From the NCBI GenBank assembly GCA_964576365.1, contig CAZNUT010000008.1:1-37925 (forward strand): DNA of 37,925 bases. Reading direction: 5' to 3'. The notes beneath the pieces are model-generated. The model worked only from the letters and a program-made list of their open reading frames with translations. It was not told the origin of the DNA and did not search any database. The stretch is from CAZMJG01 sp964576365 (GTDB lineage Bacteria; Patescibacteriota; Microgenomatia; UBA1406; GWC2-37-13). Numbering within the stretch: position 1 is the first letter of the stretch; the number at the start of each line of letters is the position of its first letter. This document shows positions 6,920-14,519 of this stretch, piece after piece. The position numbers and the translations under genes are program-made.

Positions 6920-8572
6920 ATGGCAAAACAAATCATCTTTGATGAAGAGGCGCGCAAAAAACTTGCCTCAGGTGTCAATCAGCTTGCAAAAGCAGTGACT
7001 ACTACACTTGGTCCCCGTGGACAAAATGTTGGTATCGAAAGTAAGTGGAGTGCGCCAAAAGTGATGCACGACGGTGTGACTGTTGCAAAAGAAGTCGATC
7101 TTGAAGATCCATTTGAAAATATGGGTGCACAAATGGTCAAAGAAGCAGCCTCAAAAACCAATGATGTGGCAGGGGATGGTACTACCACCTCAACATTACT
7201 GACTCAGGCTATGGTCAATCTCGGACTTAAAAATGTCACCGCAGGTAGTAATGCTATGATTCTCCGACGAGGCATGGAACAGGCGCTGAATATAGTCGTG
7301 AAACATGTAGTTGAAAAAATGGCAAAAAAGATCCCGGCTAATGATATTGCGCAGATTACGCAAGTTGCTACTATATCAGCAGGAGACGACCAGATCGGTA
7401 AAATGATTGCTGAGGCAATCAAAAAAGTTGGAAAAGATGGTGTTGTGACTGTTGAAGAAGGAAAGGGTCTGCAGATGGAAACTGAACATAAAGAGGGTAT
7501 GGAGTTTGATCGCGGATATCTTTCTGCTTATTTTGTCACAAATCCGGACCGCATGGAGGCTGAAATAGATAGTCCTTATATTCTTATTACTGATAAAAAA
7601 ATCAGTGCTATTTCAGATCTGCTGCCTATCCTCGAAAAGGTAGTGAAAGTGACCAAAAACATCGTGATAATTGCCGAAGAAGTTGACGGAGAAGCGCTTG
7701 CTACACTCGTAGTCAACAAATTGAGAGGCACTTTCAATGCGCTCGTAGTGAAGGCTCCAGGCTTTGGTGATAGACGCAAAGCGATGCTTGAGGATATTGC
7801 AATCCTTACCGGAGGTACTGTGATTTCTGAAGACCTCGGTAAGAAGCTTGAGAGTGTAGAGATTGATGAACTTGGTCGTGCAGACAAAGTATGGGCAGAC
7901 AAGGATAATACACGGGTTGTTGGTGGTAAAGGTCAAAAAGCTGCTATAGAAGCACGTATCGCATCAATCAAACGTGAAATCAGCGCAACAACATCTGATT
8001 TCGACAAAGAGAAGTTGCAGGAGCGACTGGCAAAGCTTTCGGGCGGTGTCGTCGTGATAAAGGTGGGAGCAGCGACTGAAGTCGAACTCAAAGAGAAGAA
8101 AGAGCGCGTCAATGATGCAGTAGCCGCGACAAAAGCTGCATTGGAGGCAGGTATAGTAGCAGGAGGTGGTACGGCTTATTTGCAAGCACGTAAAGTGTTA
8201 ATTGCATTTAAAGAAACACTTGAATCGGTCGAAGAAAAAACAGGTGTAGAAATTATTTATAAAGCGTTGGAAGAGCCAATCAAAATGATTGCTCAAAATA
8301 GCGGTATGGATCCAGGACGAGTGATGTATCAGATAGAGCAGCAAAAAGATCCTGACTATGGATTTGATGCTGTTACCCTTGAATTTGGTTCTATGATGAA
8401 GCGAGGTATTGTAGATCCAGTCAAGGTGATCACATCAGCCATGACACACGCTGGTTCTATAGCAGGTTCTATTTTGACAACATCTGCTCTCATTGCTGAA
8501 ATTCCAGAGAAAAAGCAAGAGCCAGTAATGCCTCCAGGTGGTGGAATGGGTGGAGGTATGGGAATGTATTAA
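6920..8572 (+). CDS. groL: Chaperonin GroEL (HSP60)
   Basis: A full-length 550-residue chaperonin with the signatures of the family: TTLGPRGQNVGIE near the start, the nucleotide-binding DGVTVAKEV and AGDGTTTSTLL, the apical VKAPGFGDRRKAML, the class signature AAVEEGIVAGGG-type segment (here ATKAALEAGIVAGGG), and a C-terminal Gly-Met tail (GGGMGGGMGMY). It forms the double-ring cage that folds proteins with GroES and ATP. The upstream region has TATAAA (6907-6912), 7 nt before the ATG and downstream of the inverted repeats, so groEL may have its own leaderless promoter besides read-through from groES. A strong terminator follows at 8590. Confidence 0.99.
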   Translation: MAKQIIFDEEARKKLASGVNQLAKAVTTTLGPRGQNVGIESKWSAPKVMHDGVTVAKEVDLEDPFENMGAQMVKEAASKTNDVAGDGTTTSTLLTQAMVNLGLKNVTAGSNAMILRRGMEQALNIVVKHVVEKMAKKIPANDIAQITQVATISAGDDQIGKMIAEAIKKVGKDGVVTVEEGKGLQMETEHKEGMEFDRGYLSAYFVTNPDRMEAEIDSPYILITDKKISAISDLLPILEKVVKVTKNIVIIAEEVDGEALATLVVNKLRGTFNALVVKAPGFGDRRKAMLEDIAILTGGTVISEDLGKKLESVEIDELGRADKVWADKDNTRVVGGKGQKAAIEARIASIKREISATTSDFDKEKLQERLAKLSGGVVVIKVGAATEVELKEKKERVNDAVAATKAALEAGIVAGGGTAYLQARKVLIAFKETLESVEEKTGVEIIYKALEEPIKMIAQNSGMDPGRVMYQIEQQKDPDYGFDAVTLEFGSMMKRGIVDPVKVITSAMTHAGSIAGSILTTSALIAEIPEKKQEPVMPPGGGMGGGMGMY

Positions 8573-8589
8573 GAGAAAAATAATTTTTT

Positions 8590-8621
8590 AAGCCCCCTCC
8601 GAATCGGAGGGGGCTTTTTTT
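8590..8621 (+). terminator. groESL Rho-independent terminator
   Basis: A perfect 12-bp GC-rich stem (8590-8601 with 8605-8616) with an AAT loop is followed by a run of seven T. It lies 18 nt after the groEL stop and ends the groESL unit. Confidence 0.95.
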
Positions 8622-8632
8622 ATATAACATCG

Positions 8633-8661
8633 TTAGTTACCAGAAAAATGCGTAGTAAAAT
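8633..8661 (+). promoter_or_regulatory. Candidate promoter of the hypC unit
   Basis: TTAGTT (8633-8638), a 17-nt spacer and TAAAAT (8656-8661) end 6 nt before the hypC ATG. The -35 is weak. A leaderless transcript is predicted. Confidence 0.45.
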
Positions 8662-8667
8662 AAATAA

Positions 8668-8850
8668 ATGTGTATAGTTAAGCCACTACGAGTTGTGAGT
8701 CGCAAAGAGGGAAGAGCGATACTTGAGAATGGGCTTGAAGCGGTGTATGATAAATCCAGCGGTGATATAAAACCAGGAGATATGGTTGTAGTATACGGCA
8801 ATTATATTATTCGTACTTATTCTCATGAAAATAAAGAACCTCATCACTAA
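8668..8850 (+). CDS. hypC: HypC/HupF-family hydrogenase maturation chaperone
   Basis: The 60-residue protein starts with MCIVKP, matching the family's invariant MC-[LI]-x-x-P, whose Cys2 binds the Fe(CN)2CO precursor with HypD and delivers it to the hydrogenase large subunit. It also has the DIKPGDMVVVYGNYII stretch, equivalent to the usual vkvGDyVlVHaGfAI. HypC proteins are 70-95 residues, so this is slightly short, mainly at the C-terminal helix. The position, just upstream of DUF6390 and a maturation protease and near the hydrogenase subunits, supports the call. Its last 26 nt overlap the EamA gene in another frame. HypA, B, D, E and F are not in the window and would have to be elsewhere. 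Confidence 0.85.
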   Translation: MCIVKPLRVVSRKEGRAILENGLEAVYDKSSGDIKPGDMVVVYGNYIIRTYSHENKEPHH

Positions 8851-9748
8851 TGGTCTTTTTCTTGCCACTATCACTGCGTGTCTCTCTGGAATAGCAATTT
8901 ATTTTTCGAAAATTTCGGTTGTTAAAATAGATCCGCTTGTTCTCACAACATGTCGCAATTTATTAGTCGGAGCTCTTTTTAGCTTTCTTTTGTTTATGAA
9001 ACCGTCTCTTATGAAAAAAAGAGACTTGAAATGGACTCGGGCTACATTGATGAGGCTTGTAGCAGTTGGCATATTTGGCGGGGCACTCCCATTTTATCTT
9101 TTTTTTACTGGGTTGCAGATAACAAGCGCGCTTACGGCCAATTACATTCATAAATCAATGTTTATATGGGTTTCACTCCTGGCTTTTTTTGTATTGAAAG
9201 AGCGCATGAAAGGATATTATTGGGTAGCGTATGCTTGTTTGATTATCGCGCATTTTGTCATCACGCCACTCAAACAGATGTCAATCTCGGGAGAACTGCT
9301 TATTTTAGCCGCAACTTTCATCTGGTCTGTGGAGACAGTTTATTCAAAAATATTACTCCGAGATATTGAGCCAGATGTCCTTGCTCTTTTCAGAATGGGA
9401 ATAGGTGGGTTAACGTTGCTTTTTGTCACAATACTGGCAGGAAAGGGAGGATTGCTATTGTCTTTTGATTTACCAACTATTGTCACCATTGGCACGGGTG
9501 GTTTTATTTTGTTTGGTTATAATTTTTTTTGGTATCGGGCACTTGAGCGTATTCCGGCAAGCCTCGCTACACTTATTCTTTCTTTTTCTGTCGTAGTAGG
9601 TCATATACTCAATGGTACGTTTGCAGGTGCTCAAGTTACTCAAAAAGAATGGCAGACCGCTCTATGTATCTGTTTTGCTGTTTTCTTGGTTTTGTACTTT
9701 ACACGAAAAACTCCCACATCCCAGGTTGTTCAGAAAAAAAATGAGTAA
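8825..9748 (+). CDS. EamA/DMT-superfamily transporter
   Basis: The 307-residue protein has about ten hydrophobic helices in two related halves, the layout of the drug/metabolite transporter superfamily with two EamA repeats. Half-one hallmarks include LTTCRNLLVGALF and ALTANYIHKSMFIWVSLLAFFVLKERMKG. Half two has an analogous ASLATLILSFSVVVGHIL segment, as seen at the end of EamA domains. It acts in the cytoplasmic membrane as a small-solute exporter or importer of unknown specificity. It begins inside hypC and ends inside the start of the DUF6390 gene, so it is embedded in the hydrogenase maturation unit. Whether it serves the hydrogenase, for example in nickel or metabolite movement, cannot be told. 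Confidence 0.9.
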   Translation: MKIKNLITNGLFLATITACLSGIAIYFSKISVVKIDPLVLTTCRNLLVGALFSFLLFMKPSLMKKRDLKWTRATLMRLVAVGIFGGALPFYLFFTGLQITSALTANYIHKSMFIWVSLLAFFVLKERMKGYYWVAYACLIIAHFVITPLKQMSISGELLILAATFIWSVETVYSKILLRDIEPDVLALFRMGIGGLTLLFVTILAGKGGLLLSFDLPTIVTIGTGGFILFGYNFFWYRALERIPASLATLILSFSVVVGHILNGTFAGAQVTQKEWQTALCICFAVFLVLYFTRKTPTSQVVQKKNE

Positions 9749-10478
9749 AGTTGGTGCATTGCTCTGCGCACGCTATGCAGCTTCACCCAATTTTTTTGGG
9801 TATTGCGGTCCTGATAAAAATACTATTATTCTTCAGCGAGTACAAGAAGGTCGAGAAGACGGCGAAGTGACTTCGGTACTGACAGAATTTGAAACACTAT
9901 TTCCTTATTTGGAGATCATTGCAAAAAAAAATGGACTTGAAGATTGTTTTGATCCACGGGTTGTTGAGGCTTATTGGATAGGAAATAGTATGCTGAGTGG
10001 TTTTACGCGACATGAATATGTTGCGTTTCTAAAAGAAAAACTAAAACTTGATTACAAATTAGAGCGTAGAGACTTTCAATCTCTTATGCTGCATATGCAA
10101 AATGTCGCTCCATTTCCATTTCATACATTTCACGTTCTGCATGTTTTTAAACGTACAGGTAATATAATTTCGACACATACACTCGAGACCATGGAAAATT
10201 GTCGGATCAGCTGGGGGAAGGTAGTAAAAAAAGAAAATGATAATCAGGTGGTTGTTAGTACGCCTTCACTCTCTATAGAAAATGATATGTTGAGTTTGAG
10301 TAGGCCTGAATCAGAGATAGTTTCTTTAAGGTACGGACCTCAGCAGTTTGTTAGAGGAGTTGAAGTGGGAGATTGGGTGAGTTTTCATTGGGGGTTGATT
10401 TGTGACAAGTTGACTTTGTCCCAGGTGAGGCGCCTTGATCGCTATACCCGTCTATCAATTCAATTAAGCAATATATGA
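9741..10478 (+). CDS. DUF6390 family protein, hydrogenase-associated
   Basis: The 245-residue protein matches DUF6390 as I remember it: ARYAASPNFFGYCGPD near the start, then FPYLEIIAKKNGLEDCFDPRVVEAYWIGN, a P-F-P-F-H-x-F-H-V-L-H-V-F segment (about residues 128-143) and the ending W-V-S-F-H-W-G-L-I-C-D-K-L. The histidine cluster at F-H-T-F-H-V-L-H-V-F and the conserved cysteine of GYCGP could bind a metal or a cofactor; this is inference. The family has no established function. I took the ATG at 9741, which overlaps the EamA stop by 8 nt and begins the conserved region. The ATGA overlap with the next gene, a maturation protease, points to a role in hydrogenase assembly. Confidence 0.85.
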   Translation: MSKVGALLCARYAASPNFFGYCGPDKNTIILQRVQEGREDGEVTSVLTEFETLFPYLEIIAKKNGLEDCFDPRVVEAYWIGNSMLSGFTRHEYVAFLKEKLKLDYKLERRDFQSLMLHMQNVAPFPFHTFHVLHVFKRTGNIISTHTLETMENCRISWGKVVKKENDNQVVVSTPSLSIENDMLSLSRPESEIVSLRYGPQQFVRGVEVGDWVSFHWGLICDKLTLSQVRRLDRYTRLSIQLSNI

Positions 10479-10861
10479 AGGTATATATATGTGGTAATGA
10501 ATCTTTATCGTTTGACTCTGCTCCATTTCGTTTTTTGCAGAAATTAAAAAAAGAATTTAAGAATATTGAGTTTTTACCTGCAGATCCGAATGAAAACTTT
10601 CCACCTAACTCAGAACGAACGCTTTATATACTTGATACAGTAGCTTTGCTCGAAAAGCCCATGCTCATCACGATAGATGATTTTATTGATCTCAAAAAAA
10701 CACCTGTCTCTCCTCACGATTATGATCTTTTATTTCACCTTCTTCTTTTAAAAAAAATGGGAAAAATCAATACCGTGCATATTTTGGGGATACCTTCATT
10801 TTGGAAAGATGAAAAAATGATATGCGCATTGTTAAAGGAGATGATCACTATGTCCACTTGA
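10475..10861 (+). CDS. Hydrogenase maturation protease family (HyaD/HycI-like)
   Basis: The 128-residue protein opens with VYICGNESLSFDSAPFRFL, a variant of the GN-x4-D segment of hydrogenase maturation endopeptidases, whose Asp or Glu binds the nickel of the large-subunit precursor. The middle strand TLYILDTV corresponds to the second acidic site, and SPHDYDL provides the usual conserved histidine. The ending VHILGIPSFW matches the final strand. The enzyme removes the C-terminal tail of the large subunit after nickel insertion. The predicted substrate is encoded next door on the opposite strand; the two genes overlap tail-to-tail by 14 nt. Typical members are 150-180 residues, so this is a compact version. 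Confidence 0.78.
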   Translation: MKVYICGNESLSFDSAPFRFLQKLKKEFKNIEFLPADPNENFPPNSERTLYILDTVALLEKPMLITIDDFIDLKKTPVSPHDYDLLFHLLLLKKMGKINTVHILGIPSFWKDEKMICALLKEMITMST

Positions 10862-12161
10862 GTTTTATGAAGTGTGACGCACAACTCATACAAGGATCAA
10901 ATGCCCGAATCATTTCTTCGACCTTATTGATGATTGTTTCCTCGTCAGGGATAGAAGGAAGGAGGTCTGAAACAACCTGATAAACAGATTGTTCCATGAG
11001 GATCTGATTGAGACCGCTTGGCACGATAATATCTCCTTTTATCACGGTTCCATCATTTGCCGTCTCTAGTTTATAATACAATGTACCTCTTGGAGCCTCA
11101 ATAGCTCCTACCCCCAGTCCAGCTTTCGGGATGATTTTTTGAGGAGTTTCAGGCTTGATTTCAGTTAATGAGGTTACGAGATTTTCATATGCATCAATGG
11201 CATGAAGGATTTCTATTGCCTGCGCGATGTTGTTATCATAAATATTTTCGCTTGGAAATCTGGATAAGTGCTCATTTGCAAGCAGGCGGGTTTTGAGATG
11301 GAGGCGATCTTTTGCTAAATTTATGCGGGATACAGCTCCCACCATCATCATATCTCCATCAAAAGTAAACCCACGGGCTTGAGAATATGGTATCACTTCA
11401 GCATCCAGATAATTACCCAGTTCCAACCCAGAAACGGTACGATTATCAGACGTTTTTAAATCACCGTCAAGAAATGAAAAGTCGGGCGAGTCAAGTGCAA
11501 TAAAAATTAATTTTCGGTTTTTAATATGGCAAGTTGTTTTGGAGTTAGCAAAAATCTGCAATAATCGCATGATTCGTTCGCGACACGATACCAGATCTGG
11601 TAATATTTTTTTCAGCTCATCAAGGGTGGGTAGTTTGAGAAATCCGCCGATTGTTGGCTGGGGAGCATGCACTGATCGACCACCAACAGCGATAGATATG
11701 CGATTTCCTACTTCTTTCACAAAAAAAGCATCATGCAGACATTCGTGTTGAACCGGATCATTTTCGTCAAATTCGAGAATCGAATTTTTTTTAAACACGT
11801 CCGGTAGGGCAAACAGATACAAATGCAAAGCGTGATCCCGAATGATAAGTCCAAAGTTAAGGAGTTTGCGAAGCAAAATAGTTTGTTCCGAGGGAACGAT
11901 GTCCAATGTGCGTTCTACTGCTTTTATACAGCAGAGTAAATGGGCATTAGAACAGGTGCCACAGATGCGAGCGACAAGTTGAGGGACAGCTGTCACAGGC
12001 TTTTTGCGGATTGCCTGGGTATAAAAACGTTTCCACTCCGATATGCTAAATTTGAGATCTTTTATACTTCCGTCACGTATCATGATTTCAAGTGAAGCCG
12101 AACCTTCGATTTTTGATATTTCTTTAAGGTTGATGTCAAAGTCGAGAGTGCCTTGATGCAT
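10848..12161 (-). CDS. [NiFe] hydrogenase large subunit, group-3-like
   Basis: The 437-residue protein has both nickel-binding motifs: L1 RICGTCSNAH (Cys67, Cys70) and L2 DPCMSCASH (Cys424, Cys427, His430). Seven residues follow His430 and form the tail a maturation protease would remove, so the subunit should be processed. Length and motifs fit group 3 (soluble sulfhydrogenase alpha-like) rather than membrane uptake enzymes, which are longer. It would hold the Ni-Fe(CN)2CO site that interconverts H2 with protons and electrons. TATAAA (12167-12172) lies 5 nt before the ATG, so it may have its own promoter in addition to read-through from the small-subunit gene 83 nt upstream. No diaphorase (beta, gamma) subunit genes are in the window. 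Confidence 0.93.
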   Translation of the reverse strand: MHQGTLDFDINLKEISKIEGSASLEIMIRDGSIKDLKFSISEWKRFYTQAIRKKPVTAVPQLVARICGTCSNAHLLCCIKAVERTLDIVPSEQTILLRKLLNFGLIIRDHALHLYLFALPDVFKKNSILEFDENDPVQHECLHDAFFVKEVGNRISIAVGGRSVHAPQPTIGGFLKLPTLDELKKILPDLVSCRERIMRLLQIFANSKTTCHIKNRKLIFIALDSPDFSFLDGDLKTSDNRTVSGLELGNYLDAEVIPYSQARGFTFDGDMMMVGAVSRINLAKDRLHLKTRLLANEHLSRFPSENIYDNNIAQAIEILHAIDAYENLVTSLTEIKPETPQKIIPKAGLGVGAIEAPRGTLYYKLETANDGTVIKGDIIVPSGLNQILMEQSVYQVVSDLLPSIPDEETIINKVEEMIRAFDPCMSCASHFIKLKWT

Positions 12162-12188
12162 GTTAGTTTATAAATTTTGTAAAGCAGG

Positions 12189-12236
12189 TGTTAGGTTTAA
12201 GGTTTTAGGTGTAAGGTGTTAGCTGTTAGTTAATAG
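12189..12236. repeat. Degenerate GTTAGG/GTTAGC short repeats
   Basis: The spacer between the two hydrogenase genes holds imperfect tandem copies of a unit like GTGTTAGGTTTAAG, GTGTAAGGTGTTAGCTGTTAG. A related stretch with TTAGCTGATAGCTGTTAGCC lies beside the tRNA gene at about 21396-21428. Role unknown. Confidence 0.5.
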
Positions 12237-12244
12237 ATAATCTG

Positions 12245-12721
12245 TCATTCATTCAGCCCTAATAGTCTGTTCATTGCGGCAATAAAAAGTTGTTCATTCA
12301 TAGGACAACCTGGGATTGATTCATCCACAGTTACCACATCCGCAAGCTTGAGCACTTTTTCTTTATATTTAAATTTTTCAAGAATAGGTCTGATTTCTTC
12401 AATATTTTCTCTTGTAAAAAAATTACGTTGATTGGATGGTGAGCCTACTACCGCACAAGAGCCTATTGCAACCATTTTTTTTGCCTTTGCACGAATTTGT
12501 TTTAGTTTTTCTTCCTGAGTATCTGAACTAATGGCGCCTTCTACAAACGCTACATCCATGTCCTTAATTTCGTGTGTATCATCACGTCTTAGTATTCGAG
12601 CATGGACAAAATCTAGTCGAGGTAGCCATTCTTGATAGTGTGCATTGAGTAGTTCAGTAAACATGATTGTTGAATCTTCACAACAAGTAAAACTAAACCA
12701 TCCAACTTTAATTTTTTGCAT
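12245..12721 (-). CDS. [NiFe] hydrogenase small subunit, single-cluster type
   Basis: At 158 residues this is among the shortest small subunits and has only enough cysteines for the proximal [4Fe-4S] cluster: Cys13 and Cys14 (FTCCEDS), Cys89 (GSCAVVG) and Cys139 (PGCPMNE). The usual first motif is C-x-x-C; here two cysteines are adjacent, as if two residues were deleted. VAFVEGAISS matches the conserved acidic loop of the flavodoxin-like domain. It would pass electrons from the large subunit's nickel site to a partner not encoded here. It is upstream of the large-subunit gene in the same direction, and the two are probably co-expressed. Homology to the 20-kDa NuoB/Mvh delta-type fold is the family context. 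Confidence 0.88.
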   Translation of the reverse strand: MQKIKVGWFSFTCCEDSTIMFTELLNAHYQEWLPRLDFVHARILRRDDTHEIKDMDVAFVEGAISSDTQEEKLKQIRAKAKKMVAIGSCAVVGSPSNQRNFFTRENIEEIRPILEKFKYKEKVLKLADVVTVDESIPGCPMNEQLFIAAMNRLLGLNE

Positions 12722-12815
12722 ATGTATATGTGAATATATTACACCTTATTGCATTCGTTATGATTAGTAAGTACTATGAAATCAGGCATGAATTAAACCG
12801 TGTCTTTTATTTGAT

Positions 12816-14519
12816 ATGCAGTCACTTGAAGAAATAAAACTCCGGTTGCATTCTCTCATCAAGAAAAAGATTGATGGAGCGACAGTCCAAACCATGCGTT
12901 TTTATGAACAGGATGGGCATTGTCACTTCATCATGACAAACCAACATGCACCCGAAAAACCTCTGCATGGTGTCAGTAGTGATGGTTTTACTTTCACCCT
13001 CATACCGTTTCCTCATGAACAGAAATTATTTTTAGGCGAATTGGAGGGTCTTATACCACTTGTTTCTTCTGATCAGACTATCAGATTTGGTTATTGTGGT
13101 GATAGACACATTCATTTGGCTTTTCAAAATGGTACAAAGGAGTGGATCTGCGATAGTAAGATTTTGATACATTCCTCTCGACCTACACAGGCTGCAGGTG
13201 CATGGAAATTTCCCGGGGGCAACTTATTACTTTATTACGAAAAGCAAACAGTACATGGAATACCTCAGTATAGTGCTCATTTGGCGCTATTTGACTCTGA
13301 ACATCCAGATGAGTTATTGTGGCATACCAGCGATCCACTGTGGAAAAGTAAAGATCAGTGGGGATATCAGGTGGTTGAACCACTGGGATCTGTTTTTCTG
13401 AATGAAACTATCGTTATGTACTGGAGAGTAAATGAGCAGGTATTGTATGGAGTACATTTGAGCGGAGTTCCATTTGATCCATCACGATTCAGTCGTCCGC
13501 AACTTCGCATAGATAGACATGCGAGCAATCCTATGATTGCGCCACATAAACATCATCCATGGGAATCATTTACGACACTCAATCCTGCAGCATTTTATGC
13601 AGATAAAGCTGTGCATATTTTATATAGAGCACAAGGATATGATTATATTTCTTCAGTAGGGTATGCAAGAAGTAAAAATGGATATTCGATTGAAAAAAGG
13701 CATCATAAACCAGTTTTTGCCCCACATCAGGATTTTGAAATAAACAATACAGGTCATGCATCAAGCGAGTATATGTCTGCTGGAGGTTATGGGGGCTGTG
13801 AAGATCCACGAGTAACTCTGATAGATGATACGCTTTACATGATCTATGTTGCATTTGATGGATGGACCCCTCCTCGTCTGGCAATGACATCTATTTTGCT
13901 TGATGACTTTTTGAAAGAAAGATGGAACTGGGCAAAGCCTGTCCTGATATCTCCTCCTGGTGTTGTTGATAAAAGCGGCTGCTTGCTGTCGGAAAAAATA
14001 AGAGGTCAATACGTGCTCTTTCATCGGATTTTCCCAGATATTCTTATCGATTATGTTGACAATCTTGCGTTTGACGGCAAGTCTACTTTTCTCAAAGGGC
14101 AGTATCGCATTTCTCCCCGACCAACAGGTTGGGATAGTCGTAAAATTGGCGCAGGCGCGCCGCCGATAAAAACAAAAGACGGATGGCTACTCATTTATTA
14201 CGGGGTAGATGATAAAGATGCGAGTAAATACCACATTGGAGCAATGCTTTTAGATCTTAAACGGCCTGAAAAAGTACTGTATCGGACAGACAAACCTATT
14301 CTCTCGCCGACTGCCCAATACGAGATGAGCGGATTTAAACCAGGTATTGCATACCCGTGCGGTGCAGTGGTTGTGCAAGGTAAATTATTAGTGTATTACG
14401 GAGGAGCGGATATGTATGTGTGTGTTGCTGAAGCAGATCTTGATGTATTTTTGAATGATATGAAGGCGGATCGTACGCCACTTTTACACTCTATACGTGT
14501 TAACGAATTAACAATCTAA
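12816..14519 (+). CDS. GH130-family protein with N-terminal extension
   Basis: Residues about 235-555 of this 567-residue protein form a GH130 five-bladed propeller. Seen in order are NPMIAPHKHHPWES, NPAAFYADKAVHILYRA, GGCEDPRVTL (CEDPR at 328-332, the segment I expect to carry the catalytic Asp), FDGWTPPRLAMTSI, GAGAPPIKTKDGWLLIYYGV and the closing YPCGAVVVQGKLLVYYGGAD. GH130 enzymes are mannoside phosphorylases or hydrolases acting on beta-1,2- or beta-1,4-linked mannosides. The first 230 residues are less conserved but contain propeller-like strands (KFPGGNLLLYYEK, VFLNETIVMYWRV), so they may be a degenerate second propeller. No signal peptide is visible, so it is probably cytoplasmic, as expected for a phosphorylase. 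It overlaps the next GH130 gene by 1 nt. Confidence 0.88.
   Translation: MQSLEEIKLRLHSLIKKKIDGATVQTMRFYEQDGHCHFIMTNQHAPEKPLHGVSSDGFTFTLIPFPHEQKLFLGELEGLIPLVSSDQTIRFGYCGDRHIHLAFQNGTKEWICDSKILIHSSRPTQAAGAWKFPGGNLLLYYEKQTVHGIPQYSAHLALFDSEHPDELLWHTSDPLWKSKDQWGYQVVEPLGSVFLNETIVMYWRVNEQVLYGVHLSGVPFDPSRFSRPQLRIDRHASNPMIAPHKHHPWESFTTLNPAAFYADKAVHILYRAQGYDYISSVGYARSKNGYSIEKRHHKPVFAPHQDFEINNTGHASSEYMSAGGYGGCEDPRVTLIDDTLYMIYVAFDGWTPPRLAMTSILLDDFLKERWNWAKPVLISPPGVVDKSGCLLSEKIRGQYVLFHRIFPDILIDYVDNLAFDGKSTFLKGQYRISPRPTGWDSRKIGAGAPPIKTKDGWLLIYYGVDDKDASKYHIGAMLLDLKRPEKVLYRTDKPILSPTAQYEMSGFKPGIAYPCGAVVVQGKLLVYYGGADMYVCVAEADLDVFLNDMKADRTPLLHSIRVNELTI

Noticed and set aside
7576..7936. Two overlapping minus-strand frames inside groEL
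   Set aside because: They are antisense shadows of the strongly conserved groEL coding sequence.
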